From NCBI GenBank assembly GCA_027364815.1, contig DAHXOQ010000039.1:1-14264 (forward strand): a DNA stretch of 14,264 nucleotides, read 5' to 3'. Source of the DNA: Acidobacteriaceae bacterium. Its GTDB lineage: Bacteria; Acidobacteriota; Terriglobia; Terriglobales; Acidobacteriaceae. The notes under the pieces were generated by a model. The model had not been told where the DNA came from, searched no databases, and saw nothing but the letters and a program-made list of their open reading frames with translations. Shown in pieces: positions 6,739 to 14,264 of this stretch. Within the stretch, counting starts at the first letter, position 1. Each line of letters begins with the position of its first letter. Made by a program: the position numbers and the translations under genes.

Positions 6739-8565
6739 TCAATCTTCAAGCAAAAGAATTCTCGCAGGATCAATCTGAATTTTCCACGGCTGCGGCTCCA
6801 AACTCAATGCGCGCCATTCTTCTTTTGAAATATCGGCCTGCAAATGATGCGCCTCTCCCGCCGCTGGAGACTTGTGCAAGTGGAGATACAGTGTCATCTC
6901 GTGCGGCGCCTCGCTGGTTTCAACCAGCCAGCATGGGAATGTATTGACGCCAATCGCTTTCTCTTGAAAGCGAAAATGATGGGAGCGATAGCCAATATGC
7001 CTGACCGGAAACTCCGCTGAATCAGCCAGCGATAAATTGCTCCTCCACGCTTCTACGCTGATCAAATCTGGACGAATCACCTCAGCAGCCACAATATTCT
7101 TGCAACCCGTCAATCGCGCCGTTGTCACCGAGCGAGGCTGCTCAAAGAGTTTGTGTTTTGCGCCTGAGGCAATCACTCGTCCGCTATCAAGCACAAGCAA
7201 TTCAGTGCAGAAGCGGAAAGCCTCTTCCATGTCATGCGTTACAAAAACCACAACGCCGTTGTAACTGCGCAGTGTCTCGCGAAGCTGCTCTTCCATCTGC
7301 CGGCGCAGATGCGGATCAAGCGCTGCAAACGGTTCATCTAGCAACAAGGCATCCGGCTTAATCGCCATGCATCGCGCAATCGCAACGCGCTGCCGCTGCC
7401 CCCCTGAAATTTCTTTCGGATAGCGGCAGGCCAGATCGTTGATCCTCATCCTCTGTAATTGCTCAGTCACACGCGCTGCACGTTGAGCTACCGGCAACCC
7501 GTGCAGACCAAACGCAATATTCTCTGCCACTGTCATGTGCGGAAAGAGCGCGTAGTCCTGAAATACAACGCCAATGCTCCTATGCGACGGCGGAATATTC
7601 ACACCGCTTTCGCTATCGAACAACACACGCTCATTAAGAACAATGCGGCCAATATCAGCTTTGGCAACACCCGCAATCAAACGCAGGGTCATTGATTTAC
7701 CCGCGCCAGAGGCCCCTAACAATCCCACTGCGACTTGGCCAACTCTAAACTTCACTGCAAGCTTAAAACTCTCAAGCGATTTCTCTACATCGATTTCTAA
7801 CGTGGCCGCTGTCTTATTTTCTTTGTCGGATTTCTCCATTTCAACAATCGGTTCGACTGCGCTCTCAAGTGTCTTCTCGCTTACTGCATCAATCCGCCAT
7901 GCTCGTCGTGCAGCGCCCTGGTAATTCAGCAAGCGAATGATTGCCAGCGAAATCAAAATGATGATTGCAACCCACACCAGAGCGCCGTGTATGTCGCCTC
8001 CATCAGCCGCCGAAAAAATTGCAATGGGCATCGTCTGAGTGCGGCCGGGAATATTACCTGCCAACATTAATGTCGCGCCAAATTCTCCCAGTGCGCGCGC
8101 AAACGCCAGCACAGTTCCAGCCAATACTCCCGGCGCGGCAAGCGGCAACAGAACGCGCCTAAAAACACGCAATTCTGTAGCCCCCAGTGTGCGCGCTGCA
8201 TCCAGTAAAGTTGGATTTACCTGCTCCAGCGCGCCCAATGAAGTCCGATACATCAATGGAAATGCGACGACCGTCGCAGCAATCACAGTCGCAGGCCAGG
8301 AAAAGACCACCCTCATGCCAATGAGTTCCAACAGTTGTCCGATTGGGCTGCGACGTCCAAAAATTAGCAAAAGAAAAAATCCAATCACTGTCGGCGGCAG
8401 TACCAGTGGGAGTGTCAATATGCCGTCAATCCACGCTCGCCAGCGCCCACGAATTCCGTACATCCATCGTGCCGCCATAAGACCCAGAAAGAATGTCGCC
8501 ACAGTAGCAGTGCACGTGGTAGCCAGCGAAATAATCAGCGGTGATAGATTGATGGGAAAATTCAC
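6739..8565 (-). CDS. modBC: Fused molybdate ABC transporter, ModB permease-ModC ATPase
   Basis: This 608-residue inner-membrane protein fuses the two core subunits of the molybdate importer. Residues 1-215 are a ModB-type permease with about five TM helices and the EAA loop DAARTLGATELRVFRRVLLP (122-141). Residues 216-258 are a charged, Glu-rich linker. Residues 259-480 are the ATPase, with Walker A GASGAGKS (284-291), Q-loop Q336, signature SGGQRQR (387-393), Walker B ALLLDEP (406-412) and H-loop H444. The C-terminal 120 residues sit where ModC carries its regulatory Mop/TOBE domain, but I cannot see a clear Mop motif. The start is GTG, overlapping the modA stop as GTGA (8562-8565), which indicates translational coupling. 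A homodimer of this chain would give the usual B2C2 transporter. All ATPase motifs are intact, so it should be active. Specificity for molybdate rather than tungstate or sulfate rests on the modA and moaDE neighbours. Confidence 0.93.
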   Translation of the reverse strand: MNFPINLSPLIISLATTCTATVATFFLGLMAARWMYGIRGRWRAWIDGILTLPLVLPPTVIGFFLLLIFGRRSPIGQLLELIGMRVVFSWPATVIAATVVAFPLMYRTSLGALEQVNPTLLDAARTLGATELRVFRRVLLPLAAPGVLAGTVLAFARALGEFGATLMLAGNIPGRTQTMPIAIFSAADGGDIHGALVWVAIIILISLAIIRLLNYQGAARRAWRIDAVSEKTLESAVEPIVEMEKSDKENKTAATLEIDVEKSLESFKLAVKFRVGQVAVGLLGASGAGKSMTLRLIAGVAKADIGRIVLNERVLFDSESGVNIPPSHRSIGVVFQDYALFPHMTVAENIAFGLHGLPVAQRAARVTEQLQRMRINDLACRYPKEISGGQRQRVAIARCMAIKPDALLLDEPFAALDPHLRRQMEEQLRETLRSYNGVVVFVTHDMEEAFRFCTELLVLDSGRVIASGAKHKLFEQPRSVTTARLTGCKNIVAAEVIRPDLISVEAWRSNLSLADSAEFPVRHIGYRSHHFRFQEKAIGVNTFPCWLVETSEAPHEMTLYLHLHKSPAAGEAHHLQADISKEEWRALSLEPQPWKIQIDPARILLLED

Positions 8566-9386
8566 TGTACTGCTATGGTAAATCCACGCTTATGAAATAT
8601 GCTTCTTGCTGTCGCGCTATTCATATAATTCACAAACTCGCGCGCGGGCACTTGATGTTGGCCACTCGCAATGGCAGCCACAGGATAGACAATTGGCTCA
8701 TGGGTAGACTCAGGCGCTGTTGCCACGATTCGGACACCCGATGCATTCAGTGCATCTGTCGAGTAAACAATTCCAGCATCTGCATTGCCGGTTTCAACGT
8801 AACCAAGCACTTGCCGAACATCTTTGGCCAGCACCAGCCTGGTTCGCACGCTCTCCATCAAGTGCATCGCAATGAGAACCTGCTCTCCATACTGCCCTGC
8901 TGGAACATTCGCAGGGTCACCCACGGCGATGCGGCTAACAGAAGAATCGCCCAATTGCTGAAAGCTGCCAAGCTTCGAATCCCGAGGAGCAATCAGAACA
9001 AGCGAATTACGCAAGACGTTCTGGCGTGTACCCGCGACGATCAAACCGTGTGCCTGCACATCGTCCATGGGCTTTGAAGCTGCAGAAATAAATACATCCA
9101 CAGGAGCGCCGTCCTCAATCTGGCGCGCCAGTGTGCCGGATGAACCAAAATTATTTTGAACTTCAACTCCTTGATGCTCGCGCTGAAAGCCAGCCTCAAT
9201 CTCCTGTATCGCATCCGTCAGGCTGGCCGCCGCTGAAACTGTCAGAATAGTCGGTTGAGAATGGTGGCAAGCAGTTAATACGAAGAGCATAAAAATCAAA
9301 AACGATGCAATTGATGTTCTTCCTAAAACGCCGCAACCACTCCTGCAAGTCTGAACCACACTGTTCATCGTCTTCGCAGAGTGCAT
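8562..9386 (-). CDS. modA: Molybdate-binding lipoprotein ModA
   Basis: This 274-residue periplasmic solute-binding protein captures molybdate for the ModBC transporter. A long N-terminus (about 28 residues) precedes a hydrophobic segment and the lipobox LTAC (37-40), so Cys40 would be lipidated, an unusual choice among Gram-negative ModA proteins, which are often soluble. Family motifs are SAAASLTDAI (51-60), NFGSSGTLARQIEDGAPVDVFISAA and, near the C-terminus, ETGNADAGIVYSTDA. The ATG at 9386 is preceded by AGGAAG with 8 nt spacing, which supports the long N-terminus over the Met at residue 7. The gene overlaps modBC by 4 bp. The gap to the upstream membrane-protein gene is only 38 bp, so the operon could start further upstream. 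No ModE gene or convincing ModE operator is seen. Confidence 0.94.
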   Translation of the reverse strand: MHSAKTMNSVVQTCRSGCGVLGRTSIASFLIFMLFVLTACHHSQPTILTVSAAASLTDAIQEIEAGFQREHQGVEVQNNFGSSGTLARQIEDGAPVDVFISAASKPMDDVQAHGLIVAGTRQNVLRNSLVLIAPRDSKLGSFQQLGDSSVSRIAVGDPANVPAGQYGEQVLIAMHLMESVRTRLVLAKDVRQVLGYVETGNADAGIVYSTDALNASGVRIVATAPESTHEPIVYPVAAIASGQHQVPAREFVNYMNSATARSIFHKRGFTIAVQ

Positions 9387-9424
9387 GGAAATCTCTTCCT
9401 CGCCTATACTCGTCAGACCAATTG

Positions 9425-10402
9425 TTAAATTGAAAATTCTGCGGCCCCACCCTGAGCCTCTGCACTCGGAGCGCTGCTCGCCGACTCCTCAACTGGAACC
9501 GGCATCGGGTTTTCAAGCGCAAGAATCGTCTCGGCGCCACGTTGCCAGAATCGCGTATATAGCAGGATGAACAGTCCCAACTGCGTCAGCACAAATATCT
9601 GCCACATATGCGGCGCCGCAAGCGAATGAATTGCTCCACGCGCGGTAATCGCAACCACTCCCAAACCTGCCAGGCTGAGCAGTATGAAGCTCAGATAAAT
9701 CCTGAAAAAATTACCCACAAAGGCCTTCCACGCAGGCTTGAATGTTCTGCGAATCTGGCGCCAGATCTTGGCTTCACTTCCATCAGCTTCTGAATGCGCA
9801 TAGAGTCCAAGTTGCACCGTGTAAACCTGCATCAGGTCAAAGTAGATGCGAATCGCCGAGGCAACCAGCGCAATAATCACCCACCCTGCCATCTCTATCA
9901 AAAACGCAGGTTTTCCAACCATGGTCGCGTCCACATGATCCCGCCATACTCTCTGCAGCGCATCCAACCCGCCCAGCACCGGAATAAAAATCACCAGGCT
10001 CACCAATGTTATCCGCACAAATCTCCAAAAATATGCAAACCCCGTTTCAATAAGCGAAAAAAGTTTTGCAGGAGCGCCCGACTGATAGCAGACCAGCGTA
10101 CCCGGCACTATCAGAAAATAAATTACCAGGTAAATGGGAATCGAAAAATAACTCCCCGCCATCGCCGGGCCAGGCCCTTGTCCCAATTTCATGAAGAGCT
10201 CAACCATCACGCCCATGTCAAAAGCGCTGCTGAGTCTCTGCGATGCAAGCGAGTGCGCCGTGATCTCATTGATCTGCATCTGCAACGGCAGCGAGAAAAT
10301 CCACGCCAGCCCAAGATTGAAGACGTACGTCCAGAGAAATGCAGGCCAGTTGCGCGCCGCAAGTGAGAACCCGCCCACGAGAAGATTCTGTTTCTTTGCC
10401 AT
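9425..10402 (-). CDS. Six-TM integral membrane protein of unknown function
   Basis: This 325-residue protein has about six hydrophobic segments (near 20-40, 85-105, 128-148, 166-195, 233-254 and 267-286). It ends in a soluble tail rich in Ala, Ser, Glu and Pro (300-325). The N-terminal MAKKQNLLVGGFSLAARNW may be an amphipathic start. The amphipathic, charged stretch at 205-230 (EAKIWRQIRRTFKPAWKAF) between TM4 and TM5 resembles the cytoplasmic loops of membrane proteins with repeated 'glycerophosphodiesterase membrane domain'-like bundles, but I cannot assign a family. The start is well supported by AGAGG 8 nt upstream of the ATG at 10402. It ends 38 bp before modA on the same strand, so they may be co-transcribed; a link to molybdate is not shown by the sequence. 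Confidence 0.85.
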   Translation of the reverse strand: MAKKQNLLVGGFSLAARNWPAFLWTYVFNLGLAWIFSLPLQMQINEITAHSLASQRLSSAFDMGVMVELFMKLGQGPGPAMAGSYFSIPIYLVIYFLIVPGTLVCYQSGAPAKLFSLIETGFAYFWRFVRITLVSLVIFIPVLGGLDALQRVWRDHVDATMVGKPAFLIEMAGWVIIALVASAIRIYFDLMQVYTVQLGLYAHSEADGSEAKIWRQIRRTFKPAWKAFVGNFFRIYLSFILLSLAGLGVVAITARGAIHSLAAPHMWQIFVLTQLGLFILLYTRFWQRGAETILALENPMPVPVEESASSAPSAEAQGGAAEFSI

Positions 10403-10503
10403 CGATCAAACCTCTTTTTAAATACCGTCGGTTGAAAATCACTCCGGAAACAATCCGCGTCGCCAAAATCAAGACCATGCGAGTAGACGCTCAGCCACTT
10501 TCG

Positions 10504-12564
10504 CTAAACAATCCACGCCACAACTTGCGCAAAGAATTGTTGCATCGAATCCCACATGCTTGAGAGCTTGCGAGCCGGCAATCCATCCGCCTTTGTCGTG
10601 TAGCTGTTGTTGAATAAATCTGCGTCCAGCAGCACTTCATGATCAGGATCGATCTCCGCGGAGACCACCTGCGCCATCTTCACATAACTGAACTTTGTCC
10701 ATCGTTCGACGCCATCCCAGCGCTCGCGCACTTTGCTGCCATCATCAAAGACAATCTCCACCGTCACCGGCAAAATAAAATCACCTTTACGATGCAGATA
10801 AATCGTGCTCCGGTATTGAATCTGCTTCCTTGCATCCTTGTCCTTCGGTTCCTCTTTCCACCACTCAACAGGACTTGAACTCAGGCTATCAACCGCATAA
10901 TCGAGTATCTGCGTGCCATAAACCGCCTGATTGAAATAGGGTCTCAGGCTCGAGTTCACCGCCGGCACATCCGCAATGCAGCCCGTTAGCCCAAGGCACG
11001 CTGCCTCGCCCGGCAACACAGTCGCCTTCCCACGCGCCACCGCAACCTGCTCGATCGTGCGCAGAAAATCTTCCGTCGTCGGATGAGTGAAACGGAACTT
11101 CATGAAGTAGGTATGCATCGCCTCATCCATCGTCTCGCGCCCAATAATACCCTCAAGAGTTTGCAGCAGAGTCGCCGTCTTGCCATACGTCACGCCGCCA
11201 TAAGACCCGGAGTTGCGGAACTTGAAGGCCCAGTGCGTAACCGGATCATAATCATCACTCGCGATATAAGATAGCCTCTGCAATTCGAAATCACCTGCAT
11301 TCGCATAATCGCGATTGAACACTGAAGTCTTCCGCCCCAAAATCGCATCCAGAACCTTGACCTCTGTATACGAGTTGATGCCCTCATCAAGCCACGCATC
11401 TTCAAACTCGTTCGTCGCCACCATGCCATACCAATATTGATGTCCGAACTCATGCTCTGCCGTCAACTCGGTCACGTACGACGGCTCATACCACGAGGTC
11501 GCTCCCGTAAAGAGCGTTGGATATTCCATGCCGCCAATTTGCGAACCGGGTTCGGGATCAATGACCGTAATTATTTTGTACGGATAAGGTCCATACCTCT
11601 TGTCAAATTGCGCAAGCGTTTTCTCTATGATCTCGCGATAGCGCGGACCTGCTTGCGGATGCGATGCCAGCGCCAGAACATGCACCTGTACTGGCCCCAT
11701 CGACGAAGCATAAGTTCCGTCAGTCACCGTGAAGTGCGGGCTCGCGGCAAAGGCGAAGTCGCCAATGTCTTCGCCATAAAAGTCCAGTGTCTTCGTTCCA
11801 TCGCTGTTGTTGCGCGCTCCCGTTGGAACGCCGCTCGCGCCTACAACATAGCGCTGTGGCACCGTCAGATGAACATTAAACAAACCAAAGTCCGAGAAAA
11901 ATTCCGTCGTCGAATGGTACTGATGGCAATTCCACGCTCCATGCCAAAATACTCCAGGTTTTGGATACCACTGTCCGCCCATGATGAAATCGCGTTTGTA
12001 ACCATTGCGCGCAATTGAGAGCGGGAACTTGTCATGGAATGCAAGATGAAATGTAATGCTGGCACCAGGTGCAAGCGGGTGCGTGAGTTCAACCTGCATC
12101 ACCGTGTGGTCCTGCATATTTCCATCATCTGGCGCAGTAAAGTGCATATGCCCTGTCAGATCCCCATAGCCATCGGCATCAATCTTTGAAATGTCGATAC
12201 CGCCAACCTTCTCGTCGGGATACTCGTCCGCCTTTTCGGAATCCCGAATTCCACCCGTAAAATGCGTCTCGCTCGTGAAGGTAGATTGGGGCCGGAACGC
12301 ATTCAAATACAAATGGAATGGAATGTAACTCAACGGCTGGCCGGTCAGATTCTTGTACGTGATCTTCTCGGTCGCGTCTAGTGACTTTTTGTCCGTATCC
12401 AGATGGGCGTCAATCTCATAGGCAACAACGCGCGTTGACAGAGGCACCGGTGAGTTCGTCGCAATCGATTGAGCCGCGGCACTCAGCGTGACCGCAGCAA
12501 CTGTGGCAAAAATCGTGGTGAAAATTATACGGTTGCGTAGCATAGAGGAATTGTAAGCCCTCAT
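10504..12564 (-). CDS. Secreted M1-family zinc metallopeptidase (aminopeptidase N-like)
   Basis: This 686-residue exported gluzincin removes N-terminal residues from peptides, by family analogy. A signal peptide (LRNRIIFTTIFATVAAVTLSAAAQS) is followed by the beta-sandwich N-terminal domain (VVAYEIDAHLDTDKKSLDATEKITY...). The catalytic domain has GGMEYP (344-349, the GAMEN-like exopeptidase motif), HEFGH (371-375) and the third ligand in WLDEG (E394), giving the HExxH-x18-E spacing. The likely transition-state Tyr is in TYGK (Y460). It is shorter than classical 850-residue enzymes and appears to lack the large C-terminal helical domain, as in many bacterial secreted M1 members. The start is uncertain: ATG at 12564 is used here, ATG at 12543 gives a neater signal peptide, and a TTG at 12606 extends the frame; none has a good Shine-Dalgarno. 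It is divergent from the polyketide synthase gene. Confidence 0.93.
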   Translation of the reverse strand: MRAYNSSMLRNRIIFTTIFATVAAVTLSAAAQSIATNSPVPLSTRVVAYEIDAHLDTDKKSLDATEKITYKNLTGQPLSYIPFHLYLNAFRPQSTFTSETHFTGGIRDSEKADEYPDEKVGGIDISKIDADGYGDLTGHMHFTAPDDGNMQDHTVMQVELTHPLAPGASITFHLAFHDKFPLSIARNGYKRDFIMGGQWYPKPGVFWHGAWNCHQYHSTTEFFSDFGLFNVHLTVPQRYVVGASGVPTGARNNSDGTKTLDFYGEDIGDFAFAASPHFTVTDGTYASSMGPVQVHVLALASHPQAGPRYREIIEKTLAQFDKRYGPYPYKIITVIDPEPGSQIGGMEYPTLFTGATSWYEPSYVTELTAEHEFGHQYWYGMVATNEFEDAWLDEGINSYTEVKVLDAILGRKTSVFNRDYANAGDFELQRLSYIASDDYDPVTHWAFKFRNSGSYGGVTYGKTATLLQTLEGIIGRETMDEAMHTYFMKFRFTHPTTEDFLRTIEQVAVARGKATVLPGEAACLGLTGCIADVPAVNSSLRPYFNQAVYGTQILDYAVDSLSSSPVEWWKEEPKDKDARKQIQYRSTIYLHRKGDFILPVTVEIVFDDGSKVRERWDGVERWTKFSYVKMAQVVSAEIDPDHEVLLDADLFNNSYTTKADGLPARKLSSMWDSMQQFFAQVVAWIV

Positions 12565-12733
12565 TGCAAATCTGTCGCGACGAATTTGCCGTGAATTTGA
12601 AAACAATTTTCCGTCCCATTCCTCTCTTTTTTCTTCCCCTAATGCCTTTCATGAGCGAAACTAGGTTTACCAACGCACCGCACGACTCACCGTCAATGAC
12701 TGCGTGGTCCAACTATCGATCCGGATCAGTAAG

Positions 12734-12740
12734 AAAGGTG
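12734..12740 (+). promoter_or_regulatory. Shine-Dalgarno that fixes the type III PKS start
   Basis: AAAGGTG ends 5 nt before the ATG at 12746, with the AAAGG core 7 nt away. It favours this ATG over the in-frame GTG at 12704, which has no such site. Confidence 0.7.
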
Positions 12741-12745
12741 CAGCC

Positions 12746-13816
12746 ATGACCGTCGCGCACATCAACCGCATTGCCTCGGCCGCCCCTCCGCATGACGTCC
12801 ATCAAGCCTTCGTCAACTTTGGTACTTCGCTGCTCTCTGAAGGCACGCCGCGCAATCTCTTTCGCCGCATGGCACGCATGGCCGCCATCGAATTTCGCTA
12901 CTCCTTCGTCCAGGCCCTCACCACCACCGACGGCACATGGAAAGATGTTGAAGACGTCTACATCGAAGGCAATTTCCCTTCAACCGCACGCCGCATGCAG
13001 CTCTATGAGCGCTTTGCCCCGCAACTCGCGCAAACAACTTTAGACAAACTCTCGCTCACTGAAGAAGAACGTCGCAGCATCACGCACGTCGTCGTCACCT
13101 CCTGCACCGGCCAATACGCGCCCGGACTCGATTTCGATATCGTCCGTCATCTCGGCCTCAATCCCTCCGTCGAGCGCACCATGATCAACTTCATGGGCTG
13201 TTACGCCGCCATTAACGCGCTCAAATCTGCCCACCATATCATCCGTTCCGAGCCCGGTTCCGCAGTTCTCATGCTGAATCTTGAACTCTGCACCCTACAC
13301 TTTCAAGAGCTCCATGAACTCGAACAAGTCCTCTCGCTCCTCGTCTTCGCCGACGGCTGCTCTGCCTCGCTCATCTCCGCAAAACCCACAGGACTCGCCA
13401 TCGACAGCTTCCTCGCTCTACAAATCCCCGATACATCGCACCTCATCACCTGGCGCGTCGGTGAACGCGGCTTTGATATGAACCTCTCCGGCGAAGTCCC
13501 CGGCGCCATCGGGCGCGCACTCAAAGACACTGGAACTCAACTCACGCGCGGCCAAGCTATCTCCTCCTTCGATTGGTGGGCCGTCCATCCCGGCGGACGC
13601 TCCATTCTCGACTCCGTCGAGAAAAGTCTCTCGCTCACTCCCGACGCACTCGCTTGCTCACGCGAAGTCCTCTTGAGCAACGGCAACATGTCCTCTGCCA
13701 CCATCATGTTTGTTCTGGAACTGATTTTGGCCCGCGCAAAATCCAGAGAAACCGGCTGTGCCATGACATTCGGACCCGGCCTCACCGCTGAAACCATGCT
13801 CTTTCATCTCGCATAG
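12746..13816 (+). CDS. Type III polyketide synthase (chalcone/stilbene synthase-like)
   Basis: This 356-residue cytosolic thiolase-fold enzyme extends an acyl-CoA starter with malonyl-CoA units and cyclises the chain. The catalytic triad is intact: Cys152 in NFMGCYAAINALK, His281 in WWAVHPGGRSIL and Asn314 in SNGNMSSATIMF. The C-terminal TFGPGLTAE matches the GFGPG loop of the family. The length is normal for bacterial members. The start ATG is supported by AAAGGTG upstream. Starter and product cannot be read from the sequence; bacterial relatives make alkylresorcinols, alkylpyrones or tetrahydroxynaphthalene. No tailoring methyltransferase, oxidoreductase or acyl-activating gene adjoins it on the plus strand; the next gene is a small secreted protein. 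Divergent from the M1 peptidase, with about 180 bp between the two starts for both promoters. Confidence 0.94.
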   Translation: MTVAHINRIASAAPPHDVHQAFVNFGTSLLSEGTPRNLFRRMARMAAIEFRYSFVQALTTTDGTWKDVEDVYIEGNFPSTARRMQLYERFAPQLAQTTLDKLSLTEEERRSITHVVVTSCTGQYAPGLDFDIVRHLGLNPSVERTMINFMGCYAAINALKSAHHIIRSEPGSAVLMLNLELCTLHFQELHELEQVLSLLVFADGCSASLISAKPTGLAIDSFLALQIPDTSHLITWRVGERGFDMNLSGEVPGAIGRALKDTGTQLTRGQAISSFDWWAVHPGGRSILDSVEKSLSLTPDALACSREVLLSNGNMSSATIMFVLELILARAKSRETGCAMTFGPGLTAETMLFHLA

Positions 13817-13817
13817 T

Positions 13818-13832
13818 GTGACGCCTCGTCAC
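13818..13832 (+). terminator. Short perfect hairpin directly after the PKS stop codon
   Basis: GTGACG-CCT-CGTCAC is a perfect 6-bp stem with a 3-nt loop starting one base after the TAG. No T-run follows, so it may be a weak or Rho-assisted terminator, or simply an RNA end-stabilising stem. Confidence 0.35.
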
Positions 13833-13955
13833 CAGCCAACATAATTGTGCTTTCCCGTAAAATTATTAAGCAATACCTACTCTTCTCAGGGCTAAGATGA
13901 GAACGCAGCAGATTCCAGCGTACCCTACCACTCAAATTTTGAAGGAGAGATTTCG

Positions 13956-14264
13956 ATGAAATTACGTCCTGCTCTCAGTTTGCTTATCAGCCTCGCATGC
14001 ATTCCGTTAGCAACTTCAACATTCGGCACACCATGCACGATGGCTCAGGAAACTGTCACCGCCGATGTTCAAGAGGTTCGTCATTACGCTCTCACACTGG
14101 ACAAATCACAGCGCGCAGCAACCGCCATGCAGAGCATCAATCAGTTGACTGCATCTAACTCCGGTTTGAAGGCCAAAATGGATGCGGCAACCTCGGGCAA
14201 GCTACCCATCACGCAACAAGCGCAATATATAGACACGAACTTCCCCGAGCTCAAAGCCATCATC
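13956..14264 (+). CDS. Small secreted protein, 3' end beyond the window
   Basis: The first 103 codons are in the window with no stop. The start is strong: AAGGAGA (13942-13948) lies 7 nt before the ATG. The N-terminus MKLRPALSLLISLACIPLAT is a signal peptide, with cleavage plausible near TMAQ-ET (about residue 31); the Cys in SLAC is a poor lipobox. The mature part begins with a helical stretch (DVQEVRHYALTLDKSQRAATAMQSINQL), then a spacer and DTNFPELKAII. From memory this pattern, a helix with 'LTLDK' followed by a 'PxLxAxI' segment, recalls small secreted Acidobacteriota proteins of unknown function, but I cannot verify that. It lies 139 bp past the PKS with a hairpin between, so it is probably a separate transcript. 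Confidence 0.8.
   Translation, partial: MKLRPALSLLISLACIPLATSTFGTPCTMAQETVTADVQEVRHYALTLDKSQRAATAMQSINQLTASNSGLKAKMDAATSGKLPITQQAQYIDTNFPELKAII

Noticed and set aside
6674..6742. Separate promoter for moaDE (TTGACA at 6737-6742 on the minus strand)
   Set aside because: The nearest -10-like box (TGATAA) is about 20 bp away, too far for a convincing sigma-70 promoter; co-transcription with modBC is more likely.
9387..9424. ModE operator or Moco riboswitch before modA
   Set aside because: Only 38 bp separate modA from the upstream gene, too short for a Moco riboswitch, and no ModE-like palindrome is seen.
12565..12606. TTG start extending the M1 peptidase by 14 residues
   Set aside because: It would place a charged stretch before the signal peptide; the purine-rich GAGAGGA upstream is too far away to favour it clearly.

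Overview
The window looks like chromosomal DNA of a soil-type Acidobacteriota (Terriglobia-like). This is inferred from moderate GC content, Pro/Arg-rich antisense shadows, many secreted proteins of unknown function, and an isolated bacterial type III polyketide synthase next to an M1 peptidase. No rRNA or marker gene is present, so the taxonomic call is an inference. There is no transposase, integrase, phage gene or CRISPR array.

Left part (1-3415, more AT-rich): about 290 bp with no supportable gene, then two secreted proteins on the minus strand. The first (290-2008) keeps the outline of an M48-type peptidase, but the zinc-binding helix and third ligand region appear degenerate, and its C-terminus carries a 28-residue tandem duplication. 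The second (2150-3049) is a TPR protein. A 366-bp AT-rich gap follows, with repeated CTGTGA words.

Centre-left (3416-5712): a DppC/OppC-like ABC permease overlaps a YfcE-type phosphoesterase by 4 bp (ATGA) on the minus strand, with no other transporter subunit in view. Divergent from it is a secreted CAP/SCP-domain protein with a TTG start supported by a strong Shine-Dalgarno sequence. A tRNA-Asn(GUU) with a recognisable promoter follows.

Centre (5954-9386, minus strand): a compact molybdenum module in transcription order modA, modBC, moaDE. ModA is the lipoprotein molybdate binder. The next gene fuses the permease ModB and the ATPase ModC in one chain and overlaps modA by 4 bp (GTGA). The third fuses the two molybdopterin synthase subunits, MoaD and MoaE. 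Molybdate uptake and dithiolene formation of molybdenum cofactor (Moco) are thus encoded by three genes instead of five. The MoaD-type Gly-Gly tail is internal, so the fusion probably needs cleavage, as known for mycobacterial MoaX. A six-TM protein of unknown role lies 38 bp upstream of modA on the same strand.

Right part (10504-14264): a secreted M1-family zinc metallopeptidase (minus), a divergent type III polyketide synthase with an intact Cys-His-Asn triad (plus), and the first 103 codons of a small secreted protein running off the window. The most rewarding items for follow-up are the double-fusion Mo locus, the apparent pseudo-M48 protein with its repeat, and the orphan permease/phosphoesterase pair. 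I do not see a clearly new defence or mobile system.
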